Shown here: piece by piece, positions 47,464 through 58,596 of the stretch
How positions within the stretch are numbered: position 1 is the first letter of the stretch
Layout: the number at the start of each line of letters is the position of its first letter
Assembly (NCBI GenBank): GCA_041545745.1
Contig: CP168152.1
Location: forward strand, 680,001 to 744,000
Origin: Stenotrophomonas indicatrix
GTDB taxonomy: Bacteria > Pseudomonadota > Gammaproteobacteria > Xanthomonadales > Xanthomonadaceae
Reading direction: 5' to 3'
DNA: 64,000 nt
Program-made: the position numbers and the translations under genes
Notes under the pieces: generated by a model
Database searches by the model: none
What the model saw: only the letters and a program-made list of their open reading frames with translations
What the model was told of the DNA's origin: nothing

Positions 47464-47469
47464 TACAAT
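47464..47469 (+). promoter_or_regulatory. Candidate -10 box of secA
   Basis: TACAAT, about 100 bases upstream of the secA ATG, implies a leader of about 95 bases. TTGAAA at 47437 is too far upstream (21 bases) for a standard -35. Confidence 0.35.
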
Positions 47470-47569
47470 GGGTGTTGCCATCGACAGGGCGCCAGGCGCC
47501 CTGATTCGTTTGCGGCGGACGGATCCTTCCCGGAGCCGTGCGGCATTTCCATCCAACCCGGTTCCCTCA

Positions 47570-50290
<2,721 letters not shown>

Positions 50291-50299
50291 CCCCCGGAG

Positions 50300-50325
50300 A
50301 GCCCCGCGAAAGCGGGGCTTTCCTG
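50300..50325 (+). terminator. Rho-independent terminator after secA
   Basis: AGCCCCGC, a GAAA loop, GCGGGGCT and then TTCCTGTT. It lies ten bases after the secA stop. Confidence 0.88.
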
Positions 50326-50386
50326 TTCTGGGCCTTGAAGCACCCGGCGATTGCGCCGGTGCCCCGGTTTTCGGCATGCTCCCCCC

Positions 50387-51340
50387 ATGCCTTCCCCGAA
50401 ACGATCGATCCACGTCGTAGCCGCCGTCATCACTGACGCCCGCGGCCGTATCCTGCTCAACCGCCGTACCGAAAGCCGCGACATGGCCGGCCTCTGGGAA
50501 TTCCCGGGCGGCAAGCGCGAGCCCGGTGAGACCTCCGAGCAGGCGCTGGCGCGCGAACTGCACGAGGAGCTGGGCATCGAGGCCGAGGTGGGCGAGTGGA
50601 TCATGGACGTGCCGCAGCGCTACCCGGACAAGGACCTGACCCTGGAGGTGCGTCACGTACGCAGCTGGAAGGGCACCCCGCGTGGACGTGAGGGCCAGGC
50701 CATCACCTGGGTGGCGCCGGACAAGCTGGCCCGCTATTCCATGCCGCCGGCCGACCTGCCGGTGGTGGCCGTGCTGCGCCAGCCGGACTGCTACCTGATC
50801 ACACCAGCGCCGGATACCGATGAGGGTGCCCTGCAGCGTTGGCACGGCCAGCTGCAGCAGGCGGTGGCTTCGGGGCAGCAACGCATCCAGCTGCGCCTGC
50901 CCGCCGAGCATCCGCAGCGGCAGGGCATGATCGAGCAGGCCGTACGCGCGCATCGGCGCGGCGTGCAGTGGCTGCTCAACCGCGATATTGAACTGGCCCG
51001 GTCCCTTGGCGTCGGCGTGCACCTGGGCAGCGAGCAGTTGCAGTCACTGCAGGAACGGCCGCTGCCGGCCGGGCAGATGGTGGCGGCCTCCTGCCACGAC
51101 CTTGAACAGCTGTTGGCGGCACAGCGGCTCGGCTGCGACTTCGCCGTGCTGGGGCCGGTGCGGGCCACTGCCAGCCATCCCGATACCGTGCCGTTGGGGT
51201 GGGAAGCCTTCGCTGCGATGCGCGCGCAGGTCTCGCTGCCGATCTACGCGCTCGGCGGCATGACGCCGCAGCACGTGATCGAGGCACGCCGTCATGGCGG
51301 GCAGGGTATCGCCGCCATCCGCGGACTGTGGCCGGCGTAG
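50387..51340 (+). CDS. Nudix hydrolase (MutT-like) fused to a ThiE-like domain
   Basis: A 317-residue fusion. The ATG at 50387 gives MPSPKRSIHVVAAVITDARG. The N-terminal half is MutT-type with the Nudix box split as GGKREPGETSEQAL and ARELHEELGIE, so it probably hydrolyses oxidised nucleoside triphosphates such as 8-oxo-dGTP. The C-terminal half (about 150-317) has thiamine phosphate synthase-like segments GVGVHLGSEQLQ, CDFAVLGPVRATASHP and IYALGGMTPQHVIEARRHG. The architecture is known in gammaproteobacteria, while the role of the second domain is unclear. It is separated from secA by the terminator. Confidence 0.92.
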   Translation: MPSPKRSIHVVAAVITDARGRILLNRRTESRDMAGLWEFPGGKREPGETSEQALARELHEELGIEAEVGEWIMDVPQRYPDKDLTLEVRHVRSWKGTPRGREGQAITWVAPDKLARYSMPPADLPVVAVLRQPDCYLITPAPDTDEGALQRWHGQLQQAVASGQQRIQLRLPAEHPQRQGMIEQAVRAHRRGVQWLLNRDIELARSLGVGVHLGSEQLQSLQERPLPAGQMVAASCHDLEQLLAAQRLGCDFAVLGPVRATASHPDTVPLGWEAFAAMRAQVSLPIYALGGMTPQHVIEARRHGGQGIAAIRGLWPA

Positions 51341-51349
51341 CGCCATACA

Positions 51350-51522
51350 GGGGGTCGGATCCCCGCAATGCGGGGCTCTGACCTCCTCGCTCGAATCCGG
51401 GGTCGGAGCCCTTTCCGCTGGAAAGGGAACCGACCCCTCACCGCAGGCAGTAGATCCACGCCACGCGTGGATGAGCAGACCCACGCCACGCACGGACCAG
51501 TAGATCCACGCCATACGTGGAT
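51350..51522. repeat. Mixed repeat tract: two GGGGTC palindromes and two GTAG elements
   Basis: An imperfect GGGGGTCGGATCCCC palindrome (51350-51386), a better GGGGTCGGAGCCC palindrome (51399-51437) and GTAGATCCACGCC elements at 51450 and 51500 fill the region between the Nudix gene and the convergent hypothetical gene. No separate terminator is seen. Confidence 0.85.
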
Positions 51523-51541
51523 GGCACTCAGCTCAACCCAT

Positions 51542-52120
51542 TCACAACGTAATCCAGAAACATCCATATTGCCGCCGCAGCCCAAGCACGGTCGCCGCGC
51601 GCGTGGCGCTGCCCGGCAGGGTCTGCTCCAACCGCAACCCGACCGGATGTCGTCGCGCAGTCGCTACCGGCACCGTTTCCGAATCCTGCGCGGCGATGTC
51701 CTGGCCCTCATCCGGTGCCTGCCGCGGATACACCGGCACCACGTCCACCAGCGGCCGCCGCACCACCGATTCCAGCTGGCCAAGAATCCGCTGTGCGCCG
51801 GCATCGGATACCGCGCCCCACAGGTACAGCGAAGAAAGCCGGTTCACATCACCGATGCTGACCGCCGTGTGCAGGGCCTGCACCAGTTCACTCAAGCGGC
51901 GCGGACAGCTGCTGCCGAGGCTGTCGCGTTGCAGGGTATTGCCGGAAGGCGCCGGCGGTGGGCGCCGGGACTGCGCACCCAGGCTGTCGCACGGGCGGTC
52001 GGTATAGACACTTTGCCCCTGCGGATCGGTGCAGCGGTTCAAACGCGTGGGCTGCGCCTGCGCGATGGCGCAGATGCCGGGCAGCAGCAGGAGCAGCAAC
52101 AGGGACAGGACGACCTTCAT
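51542..52120 (-). CDS. Exported hypothetical protein with DUF4124-like N-terminus
   Basis: A 192-residue protein with a clear signal peptide (MKVVLSLLLLLLLPGICA, cleavage after AIAQA). Next comes a DUF4124-like motif NRCTDPQGQSVYTDRPCDSL, a short module with two cysteines often seen in exported proteins of this order. The remaining 120 residues, including SSCPRRLSELVQALHTAV and a C-terminal GLRRQYGCFWITL, I do not recognise. It probably acts in the periplasm. Confidence 0.75.
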   Translation of the reverse strand: MKVVLSLLLLLLLPGICAIAQAQPTRLNRCTDPQGQSVYTDRPCDSLGAQSRRPPPAPSGNTLQRDSLGSSCPRRLSELVQALHTAVSIGDVNRLSSLYLWGAVSDAGAQRILGQLESVVRRPLVDVVPVYPRQAPDEGQDIAAQDSETVPVATARRHPVGLRLEQTLPGSATRAATVLGLRRQYGCFWITL

Positions 52121-52160
52121 CGACGCAGCGTAGCGCCGATTGCGACACGCAGCGTACTTT

Positions 52161-52988
52161 TCAGCCGCGCAGCAGCTTCAGTACCGAGACCGTCGGCTTG
52201 GCCAGGTTCAACGTGTAGAAGTGCAGGCCCGGTGCGCCGCCTTCAACCAGGCGCTGGCACAGCTTGGCTACCACTTCGGCGCCAAACGCGCGCACCGATT
52301 CGGCGTCGTCACCGTAGGCCTGCATCTTGCGGCTGATCCAGCGCGGGATTTCCGCACCGCACTGTTCGGAGAAGCGGCGCAGCTGGCTGAAGTTGGAGAT
52401 CGGCATGATGCCCGGGGTGATCGGCACCTGCACGCCGAGCCGCTGCACTTCCTCGACGAAGTGGAAGTAGGCATCGGGGTTGAAGAAGTACTGGGTGATG
52501 GCCGCATCGGCACCAGCGTCGATCTTGGCCTTGAAGTGCTTCAGGTCGAGCAAGGCGTCCTGTGCCTGCGGGTGCGTTTCCGGATACGCGCCCACTTCGA
52601 TGCGGAAGGCATCGCCATGCTCGGCGCGGATGAAGGCGATCAGTTCGGAGGCGTAGCGCATGTCGCCCGGGAAGCCCATGCCCGAAGGGAGGTCGCCGCG
52701 CAGCGCGACCAGGCGCCGGCAGCCGATGGCACGGTACAGCTTGAGCAGCTCGCGGATCTCCTGGCGGGTGCCGCCGACGCAGGACAGATGCGGTGCCGCA
52801 TCGAAGCCATGGTGCTGGTTGAGATGGCGCACGGTCTCGGAGGTGTAGCTGAGGGTCGAGCCACCGGCGCCGAAGGTACAGGACACGTACTCGGGGGCAT
52901 AGGCCTTCAGCCTGGCCGCGGCACGGTCCAGCTGGGTGCGCTGTTCGTCGGTCTTGGGCGGATAGAACTCGAAGCTGATGGCGGTCAT
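52161..52988 (-). CDS. metF: 5,10-methylenetetrahydrofolate reductase
   Basis: A 275-residue FAD enzyme that supplies 5-methyltetrahydrofolate for methionine synthesis. The N-terminus MTAISFEFYPPKTDEQRTQL carries the catalytic glutamate. Further motifs are VSCTFGAGGSTLSYT, CVGGTRQEIRELL, ALRGDLPSGMG, AITQYFFNPDAYFHF and TPGIMPISNFSQLRRFS. It is close to ahcY, so methyl-cycle genes are grouped, but metF shows no riboswitch. Confidence 0.96.
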   Translation of the reverse strand: MTAISFEFYPPKTDEQRTQLDRAAARLKAYAPEYVSCTFGAGGSTLSYTSETVRHLNQHHGFDAAPHLSCVGGTRQEIRELLKLYRAIGCRRLVALRGDLPSGMGFPGDMRYASELIAFIRAEHGDAFRIEVGAYPETHPQAQDALLDLKHFKAKIDAGADAAITQYFFNPDAYFHFVEEVQRLGVQVPITPGIMPISNFSQLRRFSEQCGAEIPRWISRKMQAYGDDAESVRAFGAEVVAKLCQRLVEGGAPGLHFYTLNLAKPTVSVLKLLRG

Positions 52989-53017
52989 GGCACGGGCGGC
53001 GGCATCGGGTGCGGATC

Positions 53018-53023
53018 AGTATA
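53018..53023 (-). promoter_or_regulatory. Candidate -10 box of metF
   Basis: TATACT on the minus strand, about 30 bases before the metF ATG, in an AT-richer stretch. No -35 is evident; a GATGAAGCGATAT sequence around it could bind a Met regulator. Confidence 0.35.
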
Positions 53024-53059
53024 TCGCTTCATCGAGATGGATGTAAAAAATACGGACCG

Positions 53060-54583
53060 CTACAGTTCGGCGCTGACCGGACTGGTCACAAATCCCCACA
53101 GCAGCCGCGCCATGACTGCAGGTGAACGTGCCTGCGAGCGGGCATAGGCCAGCAGTGCATCCAGCCGCGGCCGGTCGTACAGGTTGCCGGCCAGCAGCAC
53201 CGCATGCACGCGCCGGCTGTTGCCGATGTCCAGCAAAGGATTGCCGTCGAGCAGTACAAGATCGGCCGCCTTGCCGACCTCGACACTGCCATGCCGGGCC
53301 TGCAGGTGGAGGTGCTGCGCAGCGTGCAGCGTGGCTGCGCGCAGCACGTCGGCCTGGCTGAGGCCGGCCCGGTGCAGCAGTTGCAGTTCATCGTGATAGC
53401 GGAAGCCGCCAAGCCCGGTGTCGGTGCCCACCAGCACCGGAACCCCTGCGCGGTGCGCAGCGCTGGTCAGTGCCAAGCCATGATTGAAATAGGCTTGCAG
53501 CGCGCGCTCTCCACGTTGGCCGGGATAGCGGGTGGCCGTGGCGTGCAGGTCGTCGCGCCAGGCCCAGCGTGAAAGCGGATCGAGGTAGGCCAGTCGCGGG
53601 TCATCGATGAAGGCCGGATCGCGCGCGCGGGCGTCCTCCTCGCGGGTGACATGGGTAGGCACGAATGCACTGCCCCTGGCCTGCATCAGCGTGAAGGCGG
53701 TGTTGCACGTTGCCGCCTCGTAGCTGCCCACCATGCGCTCGGCCAGCGCGGTAGGGTCTTCTTCATCCAGCGCGCCGCTGCGCCATGCAGCTGCGGTATC
53801 CGAGCAGTGACGAACGAACAGATGCGCGTGCTCAAAGCTGTGCTGACCGGCCAGCAGTGCTTCTTCCAGTGCTACCGCCTTGGGCAGATGGCCCACCAGT
53901 GGACGATGCAGTTGCCGGGCCTCGGCAGCCAGTCGTTGGTAGGTATCCGGGCGTAGTCGGTTGTAGACCTTCAGTGCATCCACGCCGCGCTCGGCGTACT
54001 CATGCGCGCGACGGACGGCGTCCTGTGGTGCCAGTGCAGGGTCTTCGAAGTAGAAGCTGGCCACCTGCACGAAGCGCGGCGCGGTCAACGTGCCAGCGAT
54101 GGCCTGTGCATTCCAGCGACGCTTGTCGGCGACGCAGGCGATCAGCGGATCGGTCTGCTGCGGGCAGTCCATCATGTCGCGGGTGCCGGTGATGCCGTTG
54201 GCCAGCATCAACGGGAACTGCAGTTGCGGTGACAGCTGCAGCGCGTGGGTGTGCATGTCCCAGAAGCCCGGCAGCAGCCAGCGGCCGCCGGCGTCGAATA
54301 CGTGCAGGGTGGCATCGCGAGGGCCATCGCCGATCGCGGTGATGATGCCATCGCGCACAGTGACGGTGGTGGGTTCGCCGGCGAGGCCGTTCTGTACGTC
54401 CACCACCCGCGCATTGATGATCACCCGGCTGCTGCCAGTGTCTGGCAGCGGTGGAGCAGTCAACGGCCAGAACAGGGCGGCGGCAAACAGCAGAGGCGGG
54501 GCGAGTAGTACGACCGCCAATACCTTCAGCAGGCGAGCGCGATGTGGTCGGCGGAAGGAGAACAACGCGCGTGCTGCATCCAT
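53060..54583 (-). CDS. Membrane-anchored amidohydrolase family protein
   Basis: A 507-residue protein starting MDAARALFSF at 54583; the longer frame is not supported. An N-terminal hydrophobic anchor (LLKVLAVVLLAPPLLFAAAL) is followed by an amidohydrolase/imidazolonepropionase-like fold. VVDVQNGLAGEPTTVTVRDG is the N-terminal beta domain, WLLPGFWDMHTHAL carries the metal-binding HxH, and VGHLPKAVALEEAL and SFEHAH supply further histidines. VLVGTDTGLGGF carries the catalytic aspartate and GKAADLVLLDGNPL closes the fold. The substrate is unknown, and it probably faces the periplasm. Confidence 0.88.
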   Translation of the reverse strand: MDAARALFSFRRPHRARLLKVLAVVLLAPPLLFAAALFWPLTAPPLPDTGSSRVIINARVVDVQNGLAGEPTTVTVRDGIITAIGDGPRDATLHVFDAGGRWLLPGFWDMHTHALQLSPQLQFPLMLANGITGTRDMMDCPQQTDPLIACVADKRRWNAQAIAGTLTAPRFVQVASFYFEDPALAPQDAVRRAHEYAERGVDALKVYNRLRPDTYQRLAAEARQLHRPLVGHLPKAVALEEALLAGQHSFEHAHLFVRHCSDTAAAWRSGALDEEDPTALAERMVGSYEAATCNTAFTLMQARGSAFVPTHVTREEDARARDPAFIDDPRLAYLDPLSRWAWRDDLHATATRYPGQRGERALQAYFNHGLALTSAAHRAGVPVLVGTDTGLGGFRYHDELQLLHRAGLSQADVLRAATLHAAQHLHLQARHGSVEVGKAADLVLLDGNPLLDIGNSRRVHAVLLAGNLYDRPRLDALLAYARSQARSPAVMARLLWGFVTSPVSAEL

Positions 54584-54719
54584 GAGCCTGCAATCCCTGC
54601 GGTCGGTTGAAGGCAGGGTGGGGCAAGTCCGGTTCGGATGCCAGTGACTCTCGGCCTGCTCCCCTTGCACCGCCGGTGGCGGTTACCCTGTGCAGCGGAT
54701 TCTTCGATCACGCCGCGCC

Positions 54720-55277
54720 ATGTCCATCGTCCTCACCGATTTCGCCCGCCCCCGTCTGTTCCCGCGCGTACCGCGCGCCAACACCATCCAGGACTGCAGC
54801 GCCGAGCAGTTCCAGGCGCATCTCAACGCGCACCCGCCGCTGAAGGTGCTCGATGGCTATGCACCGTTCTGCAAGCTGTTCGTCTATGAAAACTGGACCA
54901 GCACGCGCTGCCTGACCGTGCCGGTCACCGAGGCCAACCGGCACCTGCTGCGCAGCGGCTACGAGGCGCGCAACCGTGAGGAACTGCCGGTGCTGGTGCG
55001 CTGGTTCGAGGGCGTGGAATCGCCACGGGCCAATTATCTGGTGGTGATCCTGTACAGCGCCGAGCAGCTGGCCAAGGAAGGTTCACCCATCGATGCGGAC
55101 TGGGGCATCGTCGGCTGCATCTATACCGCCGAGCCGGAAGAAGTGCCGATGGCGCCGATCACCATGATGCGCAATGCGCTGGGCGTGGACGAGGGGGGCT
55201 CGGGCGTGCCGCTTGATCGCGAGGCGTATCAGCGCGCGGTGGCGTTCTGGGAGAGCAACGCCAACTGGCGGCCATGA
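54720..55277 (+). CDS. DUF3228 family protein
   Basis: A 185-residue protein starting MSIVLTDFARPRLFPR. It belongs to DUF3228, a family of unknown function. Recognisable segments are FCKLFVYENWTSTRCLTVPV, GYEARNREELPVLVRWFEG and IVGCIYTAEPEEVPMAPITM. It has no signal peptide or membrane segment, so it is probably cytoplasmic. It is divergent from the amidohydrolase gene. Confidence 0.85.
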   Translation: MSIVLTDFARPRLFPRVPRANTIQDCSAEQFQAHLNAHPPLKVLDGYAPFCKLFVYENWTSTRCLTVPVTEANRHLLRSGYEARNREELPVLVRWFEGVESPRANYLVVILYSAEQLAKEGSPIDADWGIVGCIYTAEPEEVPMAPITMMRNALGVDEGGSGVPLDREAYQRAVAFWESNANWRP

Positions 55278-55353
55278 ATGCATAAGGGCCCATAGCGCAA
55301 CGCCATGCGCGACTGCCCTATGATCGGCCAGGCAAACGCACGGAGGGCGGGGC

Positions 55354-55626
55354 ATGGGTATCGGGACAAGGATTATTCCGCTGCAGCCGGCAGGCATGCT
55401 GCAGGCTGCCGGGGTGCTGGCGGCAACGCCTGGCGCTGAGACGGCCTGTTCTGCGCAGGGGAAGGTTGCCGCTGTGGTTGTCGAGACGTCCAGCGGCCAT
55501 GCGCTGCTGGATGAGGCGGCGGCGGAAGAGTTGCGCAGCTGGCATTTCATCCGCACGGATACGAAGAGTACGGTGCCTGAGTTGGGCATCGCACGCGTGC
55601 CCATGCGGTATGAACTGGTGGAGTAG
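55354..55626 (+). CDS. Small protein with a TonB C-terminal-like domain
   Basis: A 90-residue protein. Residues 35-90 follow the TonB carboxy-terminal pattern: QGKVAAVVVETSSGHALLDE, AAAEELRSWHFIR, then IARVPMRYELVE. TonB proteins normally have a membrane anchor and Pro-rich spacer, which are missing; the N-terminus MGIGTRIIPLQPAGML is only weakly hydrophobic. It could be a periplasmic TonB-CTD relic or an adaptor. The ATG follows GGGCGGGGC, not a strong ribosome site. Confidence 0.6.
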   Translation: MGIGTRIIPLQPAGMLQAAGVLAATPGAETACSAQGKVAAVVVETSSGHALLDEAAAEELRSWHFIRTDTKSTVPELGIARVPMRYELVE

Positions 55627-55670
55627 CGACCATGCGCGCCCGCGCATGGTATTGATCTGCGCGATACCGC

Positions 55671-55695
55671 AGTAGCGCCACGCCATGCGTGGCTT
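55671..55695. repeat. Single GTAG (SMAG) element
   Basis: GTAGCGCCACGCCATGCGTG followed by GCTTC; it touches the stop codon of the next, leftward gene. Confidence 0.75.
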
Positions 55696-56189
55696 CAATC
55701 ATCGGTCACAACGATCCACTCCCACCACGGGTAGTGGTACTCGCGGTCGGTGGCATCCCAGTGCTGGCCGCAGCAGGTGCAGGCCACCCGATGGCGGTCG
55801 CCCCAGCCATCCTCGGCCACGCCCTGTTCCAGCAGCCGCACATGCCCCTGCTCGATGAGCCGGCGTGGGTCGAAGAACAGGTAATCCGGATACAGCGCGC
55901 ACAGGCAGCCTTTGCGATCACGCCAATAACGCAGGCGGCGCAGTGCGGCTTGCAGGTGCACATCGTTGCTGACCAGCGCACCGCCGAGCTTCACGCCTTC
56001 GCAGGCCTGCTCGATCCGCTCGGTCTGCGACGCCAGCGCATCCAGCGTCGTAGCGCTGAACAACCGTGCCAGGCGGCTGCTGGCGGCATGGATACGACTG
56101 GCATCGCGCGACAGCAGATCCTGCAGCAGCACATCGGCCTGCGGGTCGTCCAGCCGCGGTGGCGGCGATGTGGACCAGGGCCAGCGCAT
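55695..56189 (-). CDS. Hypothetical protein with two cysteine clusters
   Basis: A 164-residue protein that I do not recognise. The start MRWPWSTSPPPR at 56189 overlaps the ybaK stop, so the two are coupled. The middle is helical (HAASSRLARLFSATTLDALA). The C-terminal part has RDRKGCLCALYPDYLFFDP and VACTCCGQHWDATDREYHY, two close cysteine pairs that could bind zinc. No signal peptide or membrane segment is present. Confidence 0.75.
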   Translation of the reverse strand: MRWPWSTSPPPRLDDPQADVLLQDLLSRDASRIHAASSRLARLFSATTLDALASQTERIEQACEGVKLGGALVSNDVHLQAALRRLRYWRDRKGCLCALYPDYLFFDPRRLIEQGHVRLLEQGVAEDGWGDRHRVACTCCGQHWDATDREYHYPWWEWIVVTDD

Positions 56190-56662
56190 CAACGGGGCCT
56201 GCCGATCACGGCGTAGTGGCCGCCGGTCAGGTGCAGCAGGTCGGCCGGTGCCAGCTCCACTTCCAGGCCACGCCGTCCCGCGCTGACGTGCAGGGTGGGC
56301 AGTGCCTGCGCGCTGGCGTCGAGAAAACTGCGCAGGCGCTTCTTCTGCCCAAGCGGGCTGATGCCGCCGACCAGATAGCCGGTTGCGCGCTGCGCGGCAT
56401 CGACGGCGGCCATCTCGCACTTCTTGCAGCCGGCCGCCTCGGCCAGTGCTTTCAGATCAAGCTGGCCGGCCACCGGCACGATGGCAACGAGCAGTTCGTG
56501 CGTTTCGGTGCTGGCCAGCAGCGTCTTGAATACCTGTGCCGGGTCCAGGCCCAGCTTTTCGACGGCCTCGCCGCCGTAGGATTCAGCATGGGCATCGTGC
56601 ATGTAGCTGTGCACGGTATGCGTGATCTTCTCGCGCTTGAGCAGGTTGATGGCCGGAGTCAT
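56189..56662 (-). CDS. ybaK: Cys-tRNA(Pro) deacylase YbaK/EbsC
   Basis: A 157-residue editing protein that hydrolyses mischarged Cys-tRNA(Pro). The ATG at 56662 gives MTPAINLLKREKITHTVHSY. The family motifs are PAQVFKTLLAS with the catalytic lysine, CKKCEMA, ATGYLVGGISPLGQKKRL and PTLHVSAGRRGLEVELAP. The upstream frame to 56740 runs into repeats and is excluded. The cysteine-rich neighbour is coupled downstream. Confidence 0.94.
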   Translation of the reverse strand: MTPAINLLKREKITHTVHSYMHDAHAESYGGEAVEKLGLDPAQVFKTLLASTETHELLVAIVPVAGQLDLKALAEAAGCKKCEMAAVDAAQRATGYLVGGISPLGQKKRLRSFLDASAQALPTLHVSAGRRGLEVELAPADLLHLTGGHYAVIGRPR

Positions 56663-56730
56663 GGGGGAATCGTAGCGCGCAGCGGGCGGGTTGCCTTGAC
56701 TGAGACTACTGCGGGTGGCCGGCGAACAGC

Positions 56731-56796
56731 ATCCACGCATGGCGTGGATCTACTGGGTCGGGCGATACATGCAGTAGATCCACGCCATGCGTGGAT
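56731..56796. repeat. Pair of GTAG (SMAG) elements
   Basis: An inverted copy ATCCACGCATGGCGTGGATC ending TAC (56731-56753) faces a direct copy GTAGATCCACGCCATGCGTG (56774-56796). Confidence 0.85.
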
Positions 56797-56822
56797 GTGG
56801 AACGCCAGCGCAGCAACGCAGA

Positions 56823-56844
56823 ACGGGCGCCCGAAGGCGCCCGT
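56823..56844 (-). terminator. Hairpin terminator candidate for ahcY
   Basis: ACGGGCGCC, loop TTCG, GGCGCCCGT on the minus strand, followed by TCTGCG. The stem is perfect with a stable UUCG loop, about 70 bases after the ahcY stop. Confidence 0.6.
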
Positions 56845-56862
56845 CCGTGTGCATCCGTTGCT

Positions 56863-56901
56863 GGGGTCAGAGCCCTTTCCTGCGGAAAGGGATCCGACCC
56901 C
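56863..56901. repeat. GGGGTC...GACCCC palindrome
   Basis: GGGGTCAGAGCCCTTTCC pairs with GGAAAGGGATCCGACCCC with mismatches. It lies between the ahcY stop and its hairpin and belongs to the family at 21051, 27901, 47347, 51350 and 51399. Confidence 0.88.
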
Positions 56902-56911
56902 GCGCACGGCA

Positions 56912-58357
<1,446 letters not shown>

Positions 58358-58398
58358 GCAGTAGCTCCGGTTGTGGGCGAGCGGATGCTCGCATCTGG

Positions 58399-58477
58399 CC
58401 GGGCGCCGTTGTTGCAAAGCCACCTGGCCGAGCCTGGCCGGCCTCAGGGGATCCGGTCGCAGCGCCCCTCGGCAGGG
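58399..58477 (-). promoter_or_regulatory. SAH riboswitch upstream of ahcY
   Basis: On the minus strand the aptamer core reads CCGAGGGGCGCTGCGACC, then CCAGGCTCGGCC and TTTGCAACAACGGCGCCC. These match the conserved GAGG-GCGCUGC, AGGCUCGG and GCAA-CGGCGC elements of the SAH riboswitch, including the arms CCGAG/CTCGG and GGCGC/GCGCC. It lies about 40 bases before the ahcY start. SAH binding activates expression in known cases. Confidence 0.9.
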
Positions 58478-58487
58478 GAGGACGCCC

Positions 58488-58493
58488 ATTATA
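58488..58493 (-). promoter_or_regulatory. -10 box of the ahcY promoter
   Basis: A perfect TATAAT on the minus strand about 12 bases upstream of the riboswitch 5' end. The -35 is not obvious. Confidence 0.75.
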
Positions 58494-58596
58494 TCGCGCC
58501 TCCGCTGTGACACAGCGATGACCCAACCATCGGCAGATGGGCGGAGGTGCATGGCCTGTTAAGGTCGAGGGCTTCACGCAGCGAACAGGTGGAACA

